Positions 28,232-36,387 of a DNA stretch of 64,000 nucleotides are shown piece by piece. This DNA comes from Plantactinospora sp. KBS50 (GTDB taxonomy: Bacteria > Actinomycetota > Actinomycetes > Mycobacteriales > Micromonosporaceae). The DNA is taken from the NCBI RefSeq assembly GCF_002285795.1, contig NZ_CP022961.1, positions 2,170,001 through 2,234,000 of the forward strand, given 5' to 3'. Each line of letters starts with the position of its first letter. Position 1 is the first letter of the stretch. Both the position numbers and the translations under genes were made by a program. The notes under the pieces were generated by a model. That model did no database searches, was not told the DNA's origin, and saw only the letters and a program-made list of their open reading frames with translations.

Positions 28232-29646
28232 CACCCACGCTGAGCGCCGCGCAGCTGCGCACGCTGTTCCTGTTCGAGAGCCTCTCCGCCGAGCAGCTCG
28301 ACTGGCTGTCCGACCGCGGCCGGGTCGAGGAGCGCGCCGGCGGGTCGGCCGTCTACACCGAAGGTGAGGACGCCACCTGCTTCTTCGTGCTGCTCGACGG
28401 GACCGTGGCGATGACCCAGCGGGTGCACGGCGACGAGATCGAGGTCAACCGCACCGCCCAGCGGGGCGTCTACGCCGGCGCCACCCGCGCGTACATGGCC
28501 GACCGGGACTCCGACGTGTACTCCAACTCGCTGCTGGCGGTCACCGACTGCGAGTTCTTCGTGCTGCCCGCCGAGGACTTCGGCGACGCCGTCCGCAACT
28601 GGTTCCCGATGTCCATGCACCTGCTGGAGGGGCTGTTCCTCGGCATGCGGGCCAACCAGACCGCGGTGGGCGAGCGGCAGCGGTTGCAGGCGCTCGGCGC
28701 GCTCACCGCGGGGCTGACCCACGAGCTGAACAACCCGGCCGCGGCGGCCGTGCGGGCCACCTCGGCGCTGCGCGACCGGGTGGCCGGGATGCGGCACAAG
28801 CTCGCCATGATCGCCGACGGACGCCTCGACGGCCACCAGTTGCACCGGCTGGTCGAGTTGCAGGAGCAGGCGGTCAAGCGGGCGGCGTCGGCTCCGGAGC
28901 GGACGCCGTTGCAGGTCAGCGACGCCGAGGACACGGTGGCGGACTGGCTGGACGAGCACGACATCACCGGCGGCTGGGACCTGGCGCCGACGCTGGTGGC
29001 CGGCGGCGTCGAGGTCGAGTGGCTGGACGGGATCGCCGACGCGGTCGGGGCGGCCGACCTGGAGGCCGGCGTGCGCTGGCTGACCTACACGGTGGACACC
29101 GAACTGCTGATCGCGGAGATCGACGACGCGGTGAGCCGGATCTCCGGCCTGGTCGGCGCGGCCAAGCAGTACTCCCAGCTCGACCGGGCCGCGCACCGGA
29201 CGGTGGACGTGCACGACCTGCTGAAGGCCACGCTGGCGATCCTGAAGGCCAAGATCCCGCCCGGGGTGCAGGTGGTCAAGGACTTCGACCGCAGCCTGCC
29301 GGCGATCCCCGCGTACCCGGCCGAACTGAACCAGGTCTGGACGAACCTCATCGACAACGCGCTGGCCGCGATGGGCGGGACCGGGACGCTCAGCGTCCGC
29401 ACGTACCGGGCGGGTGAGTGCGTGGCCGTGGAGATCGGCGACACCGGCCGGGGCATCGACCCGGAGATCCGGCCGCGGATCTTCGAACCGTTCTTCACCA
29501 CCAAGCCGGTCGGCGAGGGCACCGGGCTGGGCCTGGACATCTCGTACCGGATCGTGGTCAACAAGCACCACGGCGACATCCGGGTCGCCTCGGAGCCGGG
29601 CCGCACCCGCTTCGAGGTGCTGCTTCCGCTGGTCGCACCGGAGTAG
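28228..29646 (+). CDS. Histidine kinase with N-terminal cyclic-nucleotide-binding domain
   Basis: 472 residues, overlapping the upstream stop by four bases. Residues 1-135 form a cNMP-binding-type beta-barrel (SAVYTEGEDATCFFVLLDGTVAMTQ). The H-box is ALTAGLTHELNNPAAAAVRAT with H165, followed by a long helical spacer. The HATPase has NQVWTNLIDNALAAMGG, GDTGRGIDPEIRPRIFEPFFTT and GTGLGLDIS. No membrane segment is present. It is the obvious partner for the receiver-flavoprotein fusion; the ligand of the cNMP-like domain (cAMP or something else) is unknown. Confidence 0.92.
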   Translation: MTPTLSAAQLRTLFLFESLSAEQLDWLSDRGRVEERAGGSAVYTEGEDATCFFVLLDGTVAMTQRVHGDEIEVNRTAQRGVYAGATRAYMADRDSDVYSNSLLAVTDCEFFVLPAEDFGDAVRNWFPMSMHLLEGLFLGMRANQTAVGERQRLQALGALTAGLTHELNNPAAAAVRATSALRDRVAGMRHKLAMIADGRLDGHQLHRLVELQEQAVKRAASAPERTPLQVSDAEDTVADWLDEHDITGGWDLAPTLVAGGVEVEWLDGIADAVGAADLEAGVRWLTYTVDTELLIAEIDDAVSRISGLVGAAKQYSQLDRAAHRTVDVHDLLKATLAILKAKIPPGVQVVKDFDRSLPAIPAYPAELNQVWTNLIDNALAAMGGTGTLSVRTYRAGECVAVEIGDTGRGIDPEIRPRIFEPFFTTKPVGEGTGLGLDISYRIVVNKHHGDIRVASEPGRTRFEVLLPLVAPE

Positions 29647-29713
29647 CAGGTCTCACCCCGGGGCGGCGCCCGCTCGGCTCGCACCGGTCGGTGCCGTCCG
29701 GCACACTGTCGCG

Positions 29714-30715
29714 GTGGACAACCGAGCCCAGGACGACGGCGGCCGTACGGCGGGTCTGCGCAGCGCCGTGGTGGTCAACCCGGTGAAGGTGACCGATCTG
29801 GACGGACTGCGGGCGAGGGTGACCGACACGCTGGCCGGGGCCGGCTGGCCGGAGCCGGCGTGGTTCGAGACGACCGTGCGGGATCCGGGTGCGGGGCAGA
29901 CCCGGCAGGCCGTCGAGGACGGCGCACAACTGGTGTTCGTCTGCGGCGGCGACGGCACCGTGCTGTCCTGCGTCAACTCGCTGGTCGGCACCGACGTGGC
30001 CCTCGCGGTACTGCCCAGCGGCACCGGCAACCTGCTGGCGGCCAACCTGGGGCTCTCCACCGATCTGGGCACCGGGTTGCAGGTGGCGCTGGAACGGGGC
30101 CGCCGCCGGCTGGACGTGGGAGAGTTCGAGGGTCGCTACTTCACGGTGATGGCCGGGATGGGGTTCGACGCCCAGATGCTGGCGGCCACCAGCGAGACCA
30201 CCAAGAAGCGGATCGGCTGGCCCGCGTACGTCATCGGGGCCGCCCGGCACCTGCGGGACCGGCCGATGCGGCTGGAGATCAGCATCGACGGTGCGCCGCC
30301 GGTGCGCTGGCGGGCCAGGTCGGTGCTTGTCGCGAACGTCGGCCGGCTCCAGGGCGGGGTACGGCTGCTCAGCGAGGCCGAGCCGGACGACGGGCTGCTG
30401 GACGTGGCCATCCTGACCCCGCGCAGCGTGCACCACTGGCTCGCGATGGGCTGGGCGGTGCTGCGCCGGCGCGACCGGGTGCCCCGGATGCAGGTGCTGC
30501 GCGGGCGGACGGTGGAGATCACCAGCCGCCGGCCGGAGCCGCGGGAACTCGACGGGGACGTGATCGAGCCCGGACGCACGCTGAACGTGCGCATCCGGCC
30601 CGAGGCGCTGTGGCTGTCCGTGCCGCGACCCGCGGACGCGCCGGACCTGTCGTACGACGCGGCGGCGGTGGCCGAGCGCGGCGAGCGGTCGGCCGGTGGG
30701 ACGCGGGGTGAGTAG
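29714..30715 (+). CDS. Diacylglycerol/lipid kinase family protein (DagK/YegS type)
   Basis: 333 residues from a GTG start. It has the DAGK catalytic-domain nucleotide motif FVCGGDGTVLSCVNSL near residue 75 and VLPSGTGNLLAANLGL near 100, then a C-terminal beta domain with DGDVIEPGRTLNVRI. The family phosphorylates diacylglycerol, other lipids or sphingosine-like substrates at the membrane. It overlaps the BrkB-like gene by eight bases and begins a run of membrane/lipid-phosphate genes. No strong ribosome site is visible. Confidence 0.88.
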   Translation: MDNRAQDDGGRTAGLRSAVVVNPVKVTDLDGLRARVTDTLAGAGWPEPAWFETTVRDPGAGQTRQAVEDGAQLVFVCGGDGTVLSCVNSLVGTDVALAVLPSGTGNLLAANLGLSTDLGTGLQVALERGRRRLDVGEFEGRYFTVMAGMGFDAQMLAATSETTKKRIGWPAYVIGAARHLRDRPMRLEISIDGAPPVRWRARSVLVANVGRLQGGVRLLSEAEPDDGLLDVAILTPRSVHHWLAMGWAVLRRRDRVPRMQVLRGRTVEITSRRPEPRELDGDVIEPGRTLNVRIRPEALWLSVPRPADAPDLSYDAAAVAERGERSAGGTRGE

Positions 30716-31766
30716 TACCCGGCTGGTGCCGGAGACCCGGCTGATGGCGTGCGAGGAACTGACCGCCGACGACGCCTGGCGCACGCTGCGCCGGCACGGC
30801 GGCTGGCACCTGCTGCGGGACGCGTTCGTCCGGTTCCGCTACGGCGACGGGTTCAGCCACTCCCGCGCGTTGGCCCTGCAACTCTGCCTCGCCGTGGTGC
30901 CGTTCCTGATCGCCCTCACCGGGCTGATCGGCGACCTGAGCGGGCAGCGGGGCGGTCGGGTGATCGCCGAGACGGTCGTGGCGATCACGCCCGGGTCCAG
31001 CGAGGACCTGGTGCACAGCCTGCTGGACAACCAGGGTCACTCCGCGGACACCGGTGAGTTGGCACTGGTGCTCGGCCTGCTCACCGGCCTGGTGGCGCTG
31101 ACCACCACGATGGCGCAGATCGAGCGCGGCGCCAACCGGATCTACGGCGTCGAGCGGGACCGGCCGGTGCTGCGCAAATACGTGCGCGCCTCGATCCTGG
31201 CGGTCTGCGCCGGCGTGCCGGCGCTGGTCGGGTTCCTGATCCTGGTGGCCGGCCGGCCGCTCGGGAACGCGGTGCAGCGCAACTACGAGTGGGGCTGGTG
31301 GGCGAACACCGCGTGGGCGGTGGTGCGCTGGCCGTTGAGCCTCGGCCTGACCGTGTTCGCGGTGGCCGTGCTGTTCCGCCACGCGCCGCGCCGCCAGCAG
31401 CCGGGTCTGTCCTGGCTGCTGTTCGGGGCCAGCATCGGCACCGCACTGTGGTGGCTGGCCAGCCTGCTGCTGGCCGGGTACGTCCGGTTCAGCGGCTCGT
31501 TTGGGCAGACGTACGGGCAGCTCACCGGCATGATGGCGCTGCTGCTGTGGGCCAACCTGACCGGTGTGGCGCTGTTCGGCGGGCTGTCGTTCGGCGCCCA
31601 GTTGGAGGCGCTGCGGGTGGGCGTGCGGGACCCGGCGCAGCCGGACCGGTGGGAGCCGGTGGTCGCCGCCGAGCCAGGTGCGGCCGGCGGGAAGCCCGGT
31701 GCGGTCGCCGCGGAGCCCGGCGCGGCCGCCGCCGAGCCCGGTGTACCGGAACCGATGATCGGGTAA
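30708..31766 (+). CDS. YihY/virulence factor BrkB family membrane protein
   Basis: 352 residues from a GTG overlapping the lipid kinase stop; an ATG at 30744 is possible. It has six hydrophobic segments with the family pattern: SHSRALALQLCLAVVPFLIALTG, TTTMAQIERGANRIYGV and LTGMMALLLWANLTGVALFGG. Earlier called RNase BN, the family is now regarded as membrane proteins of uncertain transport function. The C-terminal 40 residues are an AAEPGAA-type repeat. It is part of the overlapping lipid/phosphatase run. Confidence 0.88.
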   Translation: MSSTRLVPETRLMACEELTADDAWRTLRRHGGWHLLRDAFVRFRYGDGFSHSRALALQLCLAVVPFLIALTGLIGDLSGQRGGRVIAETVVAITPGSSEDLVHSLLDNQGHSADTGELALVLGLLTGLVALTTTMAQIERGANRIYGVERDRPVLRKYVRASILAVCAGVPALVGFLILVAGRPLGNAVQRNYEWGWWANTAWAVVRWPLSLGLTVFAVAVLFRHAPRRQQPGLSWLLFGASIGTALWWLASLLLAGYVRFSGSFGQTYGQLTGMMALLLWANLTGVALFGGLSFGAQLEALRVGVRDPAQPDRWEPVVAAEPGAAGGKPGAVAAEPGAAAAEPGVPEPMIG

Positions 31767-31801
31767 TCCGGCTGCCCAGACGGACAGGGAGGCCCGGGTT
31801 G

Positions 31802-33463
31802 GTGACCACGGTCAGGGAACGGATACGGCAACCGCTCGGCCACTTCGCCGAGCGCAGCATGGCCGGGCTGCTCGCGGTGGCCGGCTGCGGGGTGGCGTTC
31901 GGGGTCCTGCTCACGCTGGTCCGTCTCCGCTGGGATCCGCTGTACCACGCCGACCATTCGGCGGCCGCCTGGTTCAACGGCCTGGTGGCGCCGCACCACG
32001 CGCTGGTCACGGTGCTCAAGGCGGCAACCGACCTGGGCGGCCGGCCGATGCTGGTCTGGCTGGTCAGCATCGGCATGGTCGGCCTGCTGATCCGCCGGCA
32101 GCCGCGGCTGGCCGCGTACCTGGTGATCACCGGCGTCGGCGGGCTCATCCTCGACCCGTCGCTCAAGGCGGCCGTCGGCCGGCTCCGCCCGGTGGTCGAG
32201 TCGCCGGTCGCACACGCGCCCGGCAACAGCTTCCCGAGCGGGCACTCGCTCGGCTCGTTCGTCGCCTACGGCGCGCTGCTGCTGGTGTTCCTGCCGGCCA
32301 TCCGGTCCCGCTGGCGCGGCGCGGCCGTCGCGCTGGCCGCCGCCGTCATCGTGCTGGTCGGGCTGACCCGCGTCGCGCTGGGCGTGCACTTCGTCAGCGA
32401 CGTGCTGGCCGGCTGGCTGCTCGGCGCCGCGTGGCTCGGCGTCACCGCGTACGCGTTCCGGCTGATGCGCCGGGAGCGGGGCCGGCCGGTGCCGCCGCTG
32501 CGCGAGGGCCTGGAACCGGAGGCCGGCAGCGAGATCAAGCCGGCGCCCGACGAGGAACGGCTGCTGGAGCATCCGCGTTCGGCGGTGGCCGAACTCGTGG
32601 TCGGCTGGGTACTGGTGTTCGGCGCGCTGTACGGCTTCGGCATGCTCGTCAGCTACCACGCCCAGGGCACCTTCCTGGCCACCCTCGACGACGTCGTGCC
32701 GCGCTGGTTCGCCGACCGGCGTACCGGGCCGCTCACCGATCTCAGTTGGTGGTGGAGCAAGGCCGGCGACACCCACGCGGTCCTGCTGGTCTGCCTCGTC
32801 TTCTGCCCGATCGCGCTGGCCGCCTGGCGGCGCTGGCGTCCGGTGTTGTTCGTCGTGCTGGCGATGTTCGGCGAACTGGGCCTCTTCCTGGCCAGCGCCA
32901 GGGTGGTGCAGCGGCCCCGGCCGCCGGTGGAGCACCTGGACGGCCCCCTGCCGACCTCCTCGTTCCCCTCCGGCCACATCGCCGCCACCATCTGCCTCTA
33001 CGCGGCCATGGCGCTGCTGGTGCTGGGCCGGACCGGCCGGTGGTGGCGGTGGATCTTCGTGGCGCTGGCGGTGATCATGCCGATCGGGGTGGCGACCTCG
33101 CGGATGTACCGCGGCATGCACCATCCGACGGACTTCATGGGCGCCATCCTGCTGGCCGCGCTCTGGATCACCGCGCTCTACTGGATCGTCCGGCCCAATG
33201 CCGACTCGGACCGGGCCGGCCGGGAGAGCGCCGGCCCGGACGGTGCCGGCCCGGACCGCACGGGCGTGGACGGTGCCGACCCGGACGGTGCCGACCCGGA
33301 CCGTGCGGGCGTGGACGGCGCCGGCCCGGACCGTGCGGGCGTGGACCGTGCCGACCCGGACCGTGGCGACCCGGATCGTGCGGGCGTGGGCGGTGCCGAC
33401 CCGGTCCAGGCCGGGACGCCGGAGGCGGGCAGGGCCACGGAGACGGTGCCCCGGTGCGGGTGA
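31802..33463 (+). CDS. Double-domain PAP2 phosphatase membrane protein
   Basis: 553 residues from GTG with AGGGAGG nine bases upstream (TTG one codon earlier is possible). Two complete PAP2 domains are fused. Domain 1 has KAAVGRLRP, FPSGHS and TRVALGVHFVSD; domain 2 has ARVVQRPRPP, FPSGHIAAT and SRMYRGMHHPTD. All three motifs of each active site are present, so both may be active on lipid pyrophosphates or phosphatidic acid. About ten membrane segments are visible. The last 75 residues are a soluble tail of pentapeptides such as AGPDR, AGVDG and ADPDG encoded by 15-bp repeats. Confidence 0.9.
   Translation: MTTVRERIRQPLGHFAERSMAGLLAVAGCGVAFGVLLTLVRLRWDPLYHADHSAAAWFNGLVAPHHALVTVLKAATDLGGRPMLVWLVSIGMVGLLIRRQPRLAAYLVITGVGGLILDPSLKAAVGRLRPVVESPVAHAPGNSFPSGHSLGSFVAYGALLLVFLPAIRSRWRGAAVALAAAVIVLVGLTRVALGVHFVSDVLAGWLLGAAWLGVTAYAFRLMRRERGRPVPPLREGLEPEAGSEIKPAPDEERLLEHPRSAVAELVVGWVLVFGALYGFGMLVSYHAQGTFLATLDDVVPRWFADRRTGPLTDLSWWWSKAGDTHAVLLVCLVFCPIALAAWRRWRPVLFVVLAMFGELGLFLASARVVQRPRPPVEHLDGPLPTSSFPSGHIAATICLYAAMALLVLGRTGRWWRWIFVALAVIMPIGVATSRMYRGMHHPTDFMGAILLAALWITALYWIVRPNADSDRAGRESAGPDGAGPDRTGVDGADPDGADPDRAGVDGAGPDRAGVDRADPDRGDPDRAGVGGADPVQAGTPEAGRATETVPRCG
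33221..33410. repeat. In-frame 15-bp repeat coding for pentapeptides
   Basis: About twelve 15-bp units of the type GCCGACCCGGACGGT encode alternating A(D/G)PD(G/R) and AGVD(G/R) pentapeptides at the end of the double PAP2 protein. The tract ends just before the overlapping start of the next gene. Confidence 0.8.
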
Positions 33464-34266
33464 TGACCTGGAACATCAAGACCGGCGGCCGGGACGGTGC
33501 CGACACCGGCCGGCTGGACCGGGTGATCCGGGTCGCCGCCGAGGCCGCTCCGGACGTACTCGCCCTCCAGGAGCTACGCGGTTTCGGCCGCGCCGGCCGG
33601 CTGGCCCGGCTGGCCACGGCGCTCGGGCTGCGCCCCTTCCTGGCCCGCTCCTGGCGCGGTCAGCCGGTGGCGGTGCTGGTCCGCCCCGACTGGCCGGTCG
33701 GCGCCGCCGGGCCGGTGCGCCGTCCGTTCCACCACGCCGCCCAGCGGGTCACCCTCGGCACGTCCGCCGGCCCGCTCCTGGTGATCGGCACCCATCTGCA
33801 GCCGTACTCCGGCTCGTGGCGGCTGCGCGAGGCGGGTTGGCTCGCGGCGGCGCTGCGGCGCCGGCCGCTGGCGCTGCTGGCCGGCGACCTGAACACCCTC
33901 GACCCGTGGTCGGCGCACGCCGGGCGGCTGGCCCGGCTGGACGCGGCGTACCGGCGCCGGCACCTGCGGCGCGACGGCACGGTCGACAGCCGCGCGGTGG
34001 CCCGGCTCGCCGGGACCGGCCTGGTGGACCTGTTCCGGGCGGTCGGCAGCGGCGACGGGCACACCGCGCCGACGACCGGGGTACGCGGACCGGAGTTCGC
34101 CGCGATGCGCCTGGACTACCTGCTGGCCAGCCCCGACCTGGCCCGGTACGCCCGCGGCTGCACGGTGCTGCGCGGCGGCGACGCCGAGACGGCCTCCGAC
34201 CACTATCCGCTGCTGGCGCAGTTCGAGCTGACCCCGGGTACGCTGCCGGACCATGGGGGATCCTGA
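33454..34266 (+). CDS. Endonuclease/exonuclease/phosphatase (EEP) family hydrolase
   Basis: 270 residues; the GTG at 33454 gives the family-typical VRVMTWNIKTGG start, with an ATG at 33463 as alternative. EEP signatures in order: MTWNIK, LALQELRG (metal Glu), GTHLQPYSGSWR, LLAGDLNTLDPWS, MRLDYLLAS and ASDHYPLLAQFEL. Substrates in the family range from DNA to sphingomyelin and inositol phosphates. The position after a PAP2 protein hints at a lipid or phosphoester substrate, but this is inference. It overlaps both neighbours by a few bases. Confidence 0.87.
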   Translation: MRVMTWNIKTGGRDGADTGRLDRVIRVAAEAAPDVLALQELRGFGRAGRLARLATALGLRPFLARSWRGQPVAVLVRPDWPVGAAGPVRRPFHHAAQRVTLGTSAGPLLVIGTHLQPYSGSWRLREAGWLAAALRRRPLALLAGDLNTLDPWSAHAGRLARLDAAYRRRHLRRDGTVDSRAVARLAGTGLVDLFRAVGSGDGHTAPTTGVRGPEFAAMRLDYLLASPDLARYARGCTVLRGGDAETASDHYPLLAQFELTPGTLPDHGGS

Positions 34267-34954
34267 ACTGCTGGCCAGCGGCCGGGACGCCGACGTGTTC
34301 GCGGTGGACGAGCACCGGGTGCTGCGCCGGTACCGGCACGGCGGGGACGCCACCGCCGAGGCCGAGGTGCTTGCCTACCTCGCCGACCGCGGCGTGCCGG
34401 TGCCCCGGGTGTACGCCGCCGACGGCCCGGACCTGGTGCTGGAGCGGATCGGCGGCCCCACCCTGTTGCGGGCGCTGCTCGCCGGGGAGTGCACCCCGGG
34501 CGCCGCGGCCGGCATCCTGGTCGAGTTGCAGTCCGCGCTGCACGCCGTACCGCCGCTGCGCGGGGCGGACCCGGCGGACCGGATCCTGCATCTCGACCTG
34601 CACCCCGACAACGTCATGCTGGACCCGCGCGGACCCGTGCTGATCGACTGGCGGAACGCCACCGAGGGTCCGCCGGAGTTCGACGTGGCGGTGACCGCGC
34701 TGATTCTCGCCGAGGTGGCGGTGGATGACACCGCCTCGCTGGTGCCCGGTGGCGGGGCGACGGTAGCGGCGCTGGCCGGGGAGGTGCTGGCCGCGTTCCT
34801 GAGCGGTTCGGCGCGCCGGCCGGAGAGCCAGCTGGACCGGGCCGCGCAGCTGCGCCGGCGCAACGAGACGCTCTCGGCGGCCGAGCGGGGCCGCATCGGC
34901 GCCGCCGCGGCACTGGTACGCCGGCGCGCCGAGACGGTTAGGCTGGCGGGATGA
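34253..34954 (+). CDS. Aminoglycoside-phosphotransferase-like kinase (APH family)
   Basis: 233 residues, starting 14 bases inside the EEP gene. The N-lobe is short (LLASGRDADVFAVDEHRVLRRY) and the catalytic loop HLDLHPDNVMLDPRGPVLIDW gives the Brenner-type HxDxxxxN and the metal-binding D. A GRDADVF glycine-rich loop is present. Family members phosphorylate small molecules (aminoglycosides, choline, homoserine); nothing here points to drug resistance. The stop overlaps the ATG of the ClgR-like regulator. Confidence 0.83.
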   Translation: MGDPELLASGRDADVFAVDEHRVLRRYRHGGDATAEAEVLAYLADRGVPVPRVYAADGPDLVLERIGGPTLLRALLAGECTPGAAAGILVELQSALHAVPPLRGADPADRILHLDLHPDNVMLDPRGPVLIDWRNATEGPPEFDVAVTALILAEVAVDDTASLVPGGGATVAALAGEVLAAFLSGSARRPESQLDRAAQLRRRNETLSAAERGRIGAAAALVRRRAETVRLAG

Positions 34955-36027
34955 CGAACCCGCCCGCGCCCCGCCGGGCTCGCGCGGCGAACGCATCGGT
35001 GCCGCGCGGTGCGGACGCCGCGCGGCCGACGCCCCTGCGCGATCCCCGCGCCCGGCCGGCGCCGCTGCTGCGCCGGTTGATCGGGGCGGTGCTGCGCCGG
35101 ATCCGGCTGCGCCAGGGCCGCACCCTGCGCGACGTGTCGCAGGCGGCCGGGGTGTCGCTGCCGTACCTGTCGGAGCTGGAACGGGGCCGGAAGGAACCGT
35201 CCTCGGAGGTGCTCGGCTCGATCTGCCGGGCGCTCGGGATGCACCTGGCCGATCTGCTCGACGAGGTGCGCGACGAGCTGCTGCGGATGGAGCCGGGCGC
35301 GCTGGCACCCCGCGGCTCGTTGGCTTCCCGCGGCTCGTTGGCCTCGCACGGCTCGTTGGCCTCCCACGGCTCGTTGGCCTCCCACGGCCGGCAGGTCGCG
35401 GATCCGGCCCGGTCCGGCCGTCCCGGTGCCGCGGCGGGCCGCGCCGGTGTGCTGCGGGTCGAGGCCCGCGCCGGTGTGCCGGTCCTGCTCGGTGGCGCCG
35501 CGGCGCATCCGGCCGGCACCGTCGCCGCCGGTGCCCAAGCGCCGGGTACGTCCGGCGGGCCCGCCGGATCGGGTACGGCCGCGCCGGTGGTCCGGTGGGT
35601 CGCCCCGGTGTACCGGGTGCACCGGATCGGCTTCGGCCCGGTCGGTTCGACCTCGGGCACTTCGGCCTCGGCCGGTTCCGCTTCGGACAGTTCGGCCTCG
35701 GACGGTTCGGCGTCGGTCGGTTCGGCCCCGGCTGGTTCGGGTGTGGCGCGCGCGGTCGGTGCGCACGTCGTCCGGCCGCTCGCCTTCCACCTGGTCGGGT
35801 TCGGCGGTCCGGACCCGGTCGAGCCAAGCGGTCCCGGTACCGCCGGCGTGGTCGGACTCCGGGTCGGCCACCTGCGGTTGACCCGGCCCGGCCGGGGCCG
35901 GTCGGCCCATCCGGGCCGTACCGTGCGGGCCACCACCGGCCTTGGCGCCCGCCGCCGCGGCCGACCGGTGACGAGGCCCGCGGGCGCCGCGGCCATCGGC
36001 CCACGGCCGGTCGTCGTGGCCGCCTGA
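34951..36027 (+). CDS. XRE-family regulator with ClgR-like HTH and repeat-rich C-terminus
   Basis: 358 residues. After a 45-residue Ala/Pro/Arg-rich lead, residues about 46-105 form an HTH_3 domain: GAVLRRIRLRQGRTLRDVSQAAGVSLPYLSELERGRKEPSSEVLGSIC in pieces, closely resembling ClgR, which activates Clp protease genes in actinobacteria. Normal ClgR ends about 20 residues later; this one continues for 240 residues with four GSLAS(R/H) hexapeptides, a Ser/Ala/Gly stretch (residues about 230-255) and basic sequence. The tail might be non-native read-through. A clpP gene lies 15 kb downstream. The start codon overlaps the kinase stop. Confidence 0.75.
   Translation: MTNPPAPRRARAANASVPRGADAARPTPLRDPRARPAPLLRRLIGAVLRRIRLRQGRTLRDVSQAAGVSLPYLSELERGRKEPSSEVLGSICRALGMHLADLLDEVRDELLRMEPGALAPRGSLASRGSLASHGSLASHGSLASHGRQVADPARSGRPGAAAGRAGVLRVEARAGVPVLLGGAAAHPAGTVAAGAQAPGTSGGPAGSGTAAPVVRWVAPVYRVHRIGFGPVGSTSGTSASAGSASDSSASDGSASVGSAPAGSGVARAVGAHVVRPLAFHLVGFGGPDPVEPSGPGTAGVVGLRVGHLRLTRPGRGRSAHPGRTVRATTGLGARRRGRPVTRPAGAAAIGPRPVVVAA
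35311..35388. repeat. In-frame 18-bp tandem repeat, four units
   Basis: Four units of CACGGCTCGTTGGCCTCC (first two with CGC in place of CAC) encode (R/H)GSLAS in the C-terminal extension of the ClgR-like protein. Confidence 0.85.
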
Positions 36028-36387
36028 CGGTCCGCCGCACGACCCCCGACGGGCCGCCGCACGGTCGGACGGGCCGGCGTACGACCCCGACGGGTCGGCG
36101 CACGGTCGGCGCGGGCCGTGCCGGCTTCCGGCCGCCGGGCTCGGCGGTGGTGTCGACGAGTCGACGTGTCGGCTCGGTGGTGTCGACGTGTCGCCGTGTC
36201 GGCTCGGTGGTGTCGACGTGTCGCCGTGTCGGCTCGGTGGTGTCGAGGTGTCGGCCGCGCTACAGACTCTGCGGAACCGTGCCGATACCCTCGGTGGCAT
36301 ATTGGGGTCTCTGGATGGCTTCGGCCGCCGGCCCGTGCGGTGCGTACCGTGCGTACGGTCAAGCGGTCGCTTGGAGGTGAACCGCCG
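36028..36387. other. Intergenic region dominated by repeats
   Basis: From 36028 to 36120 the sequence is degenerate CGACGGGCCGCCGCACGG-type repeats, then three 30-bp units follow. I see no gene. The 36255-36370 part is lower in GC and probably holds the promoter of the small downstream gene, though no clear -35/-10 pair stands out. Confidence 0.6.
36151..36254. repeat. 30-bp tandem repeat, three units plus partial
   Basis: Units start at 36151, 36181 and 36211 (the last two identical), with a 14-base partial copy from 36241. Each unit contains TGTCGACG(A/T)GTCG and ends GGCTCGGTGG. No spacers separate the copies, so this is not CRISPR. Confidence 0.9.

Noticed and set aside
34253-34954. Aminoglycoside resistance gene
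   Set aside because: It has the APH kinase fold, but it lies in a housekeeping-like operon and nothing in the sequence specifies an aminoglycoside substrate.
36151-36254. Possible CRISPR array (30-bp repeats)
   Set aside because: Copies are directly adjacent without spacers, and no cas genes are present.
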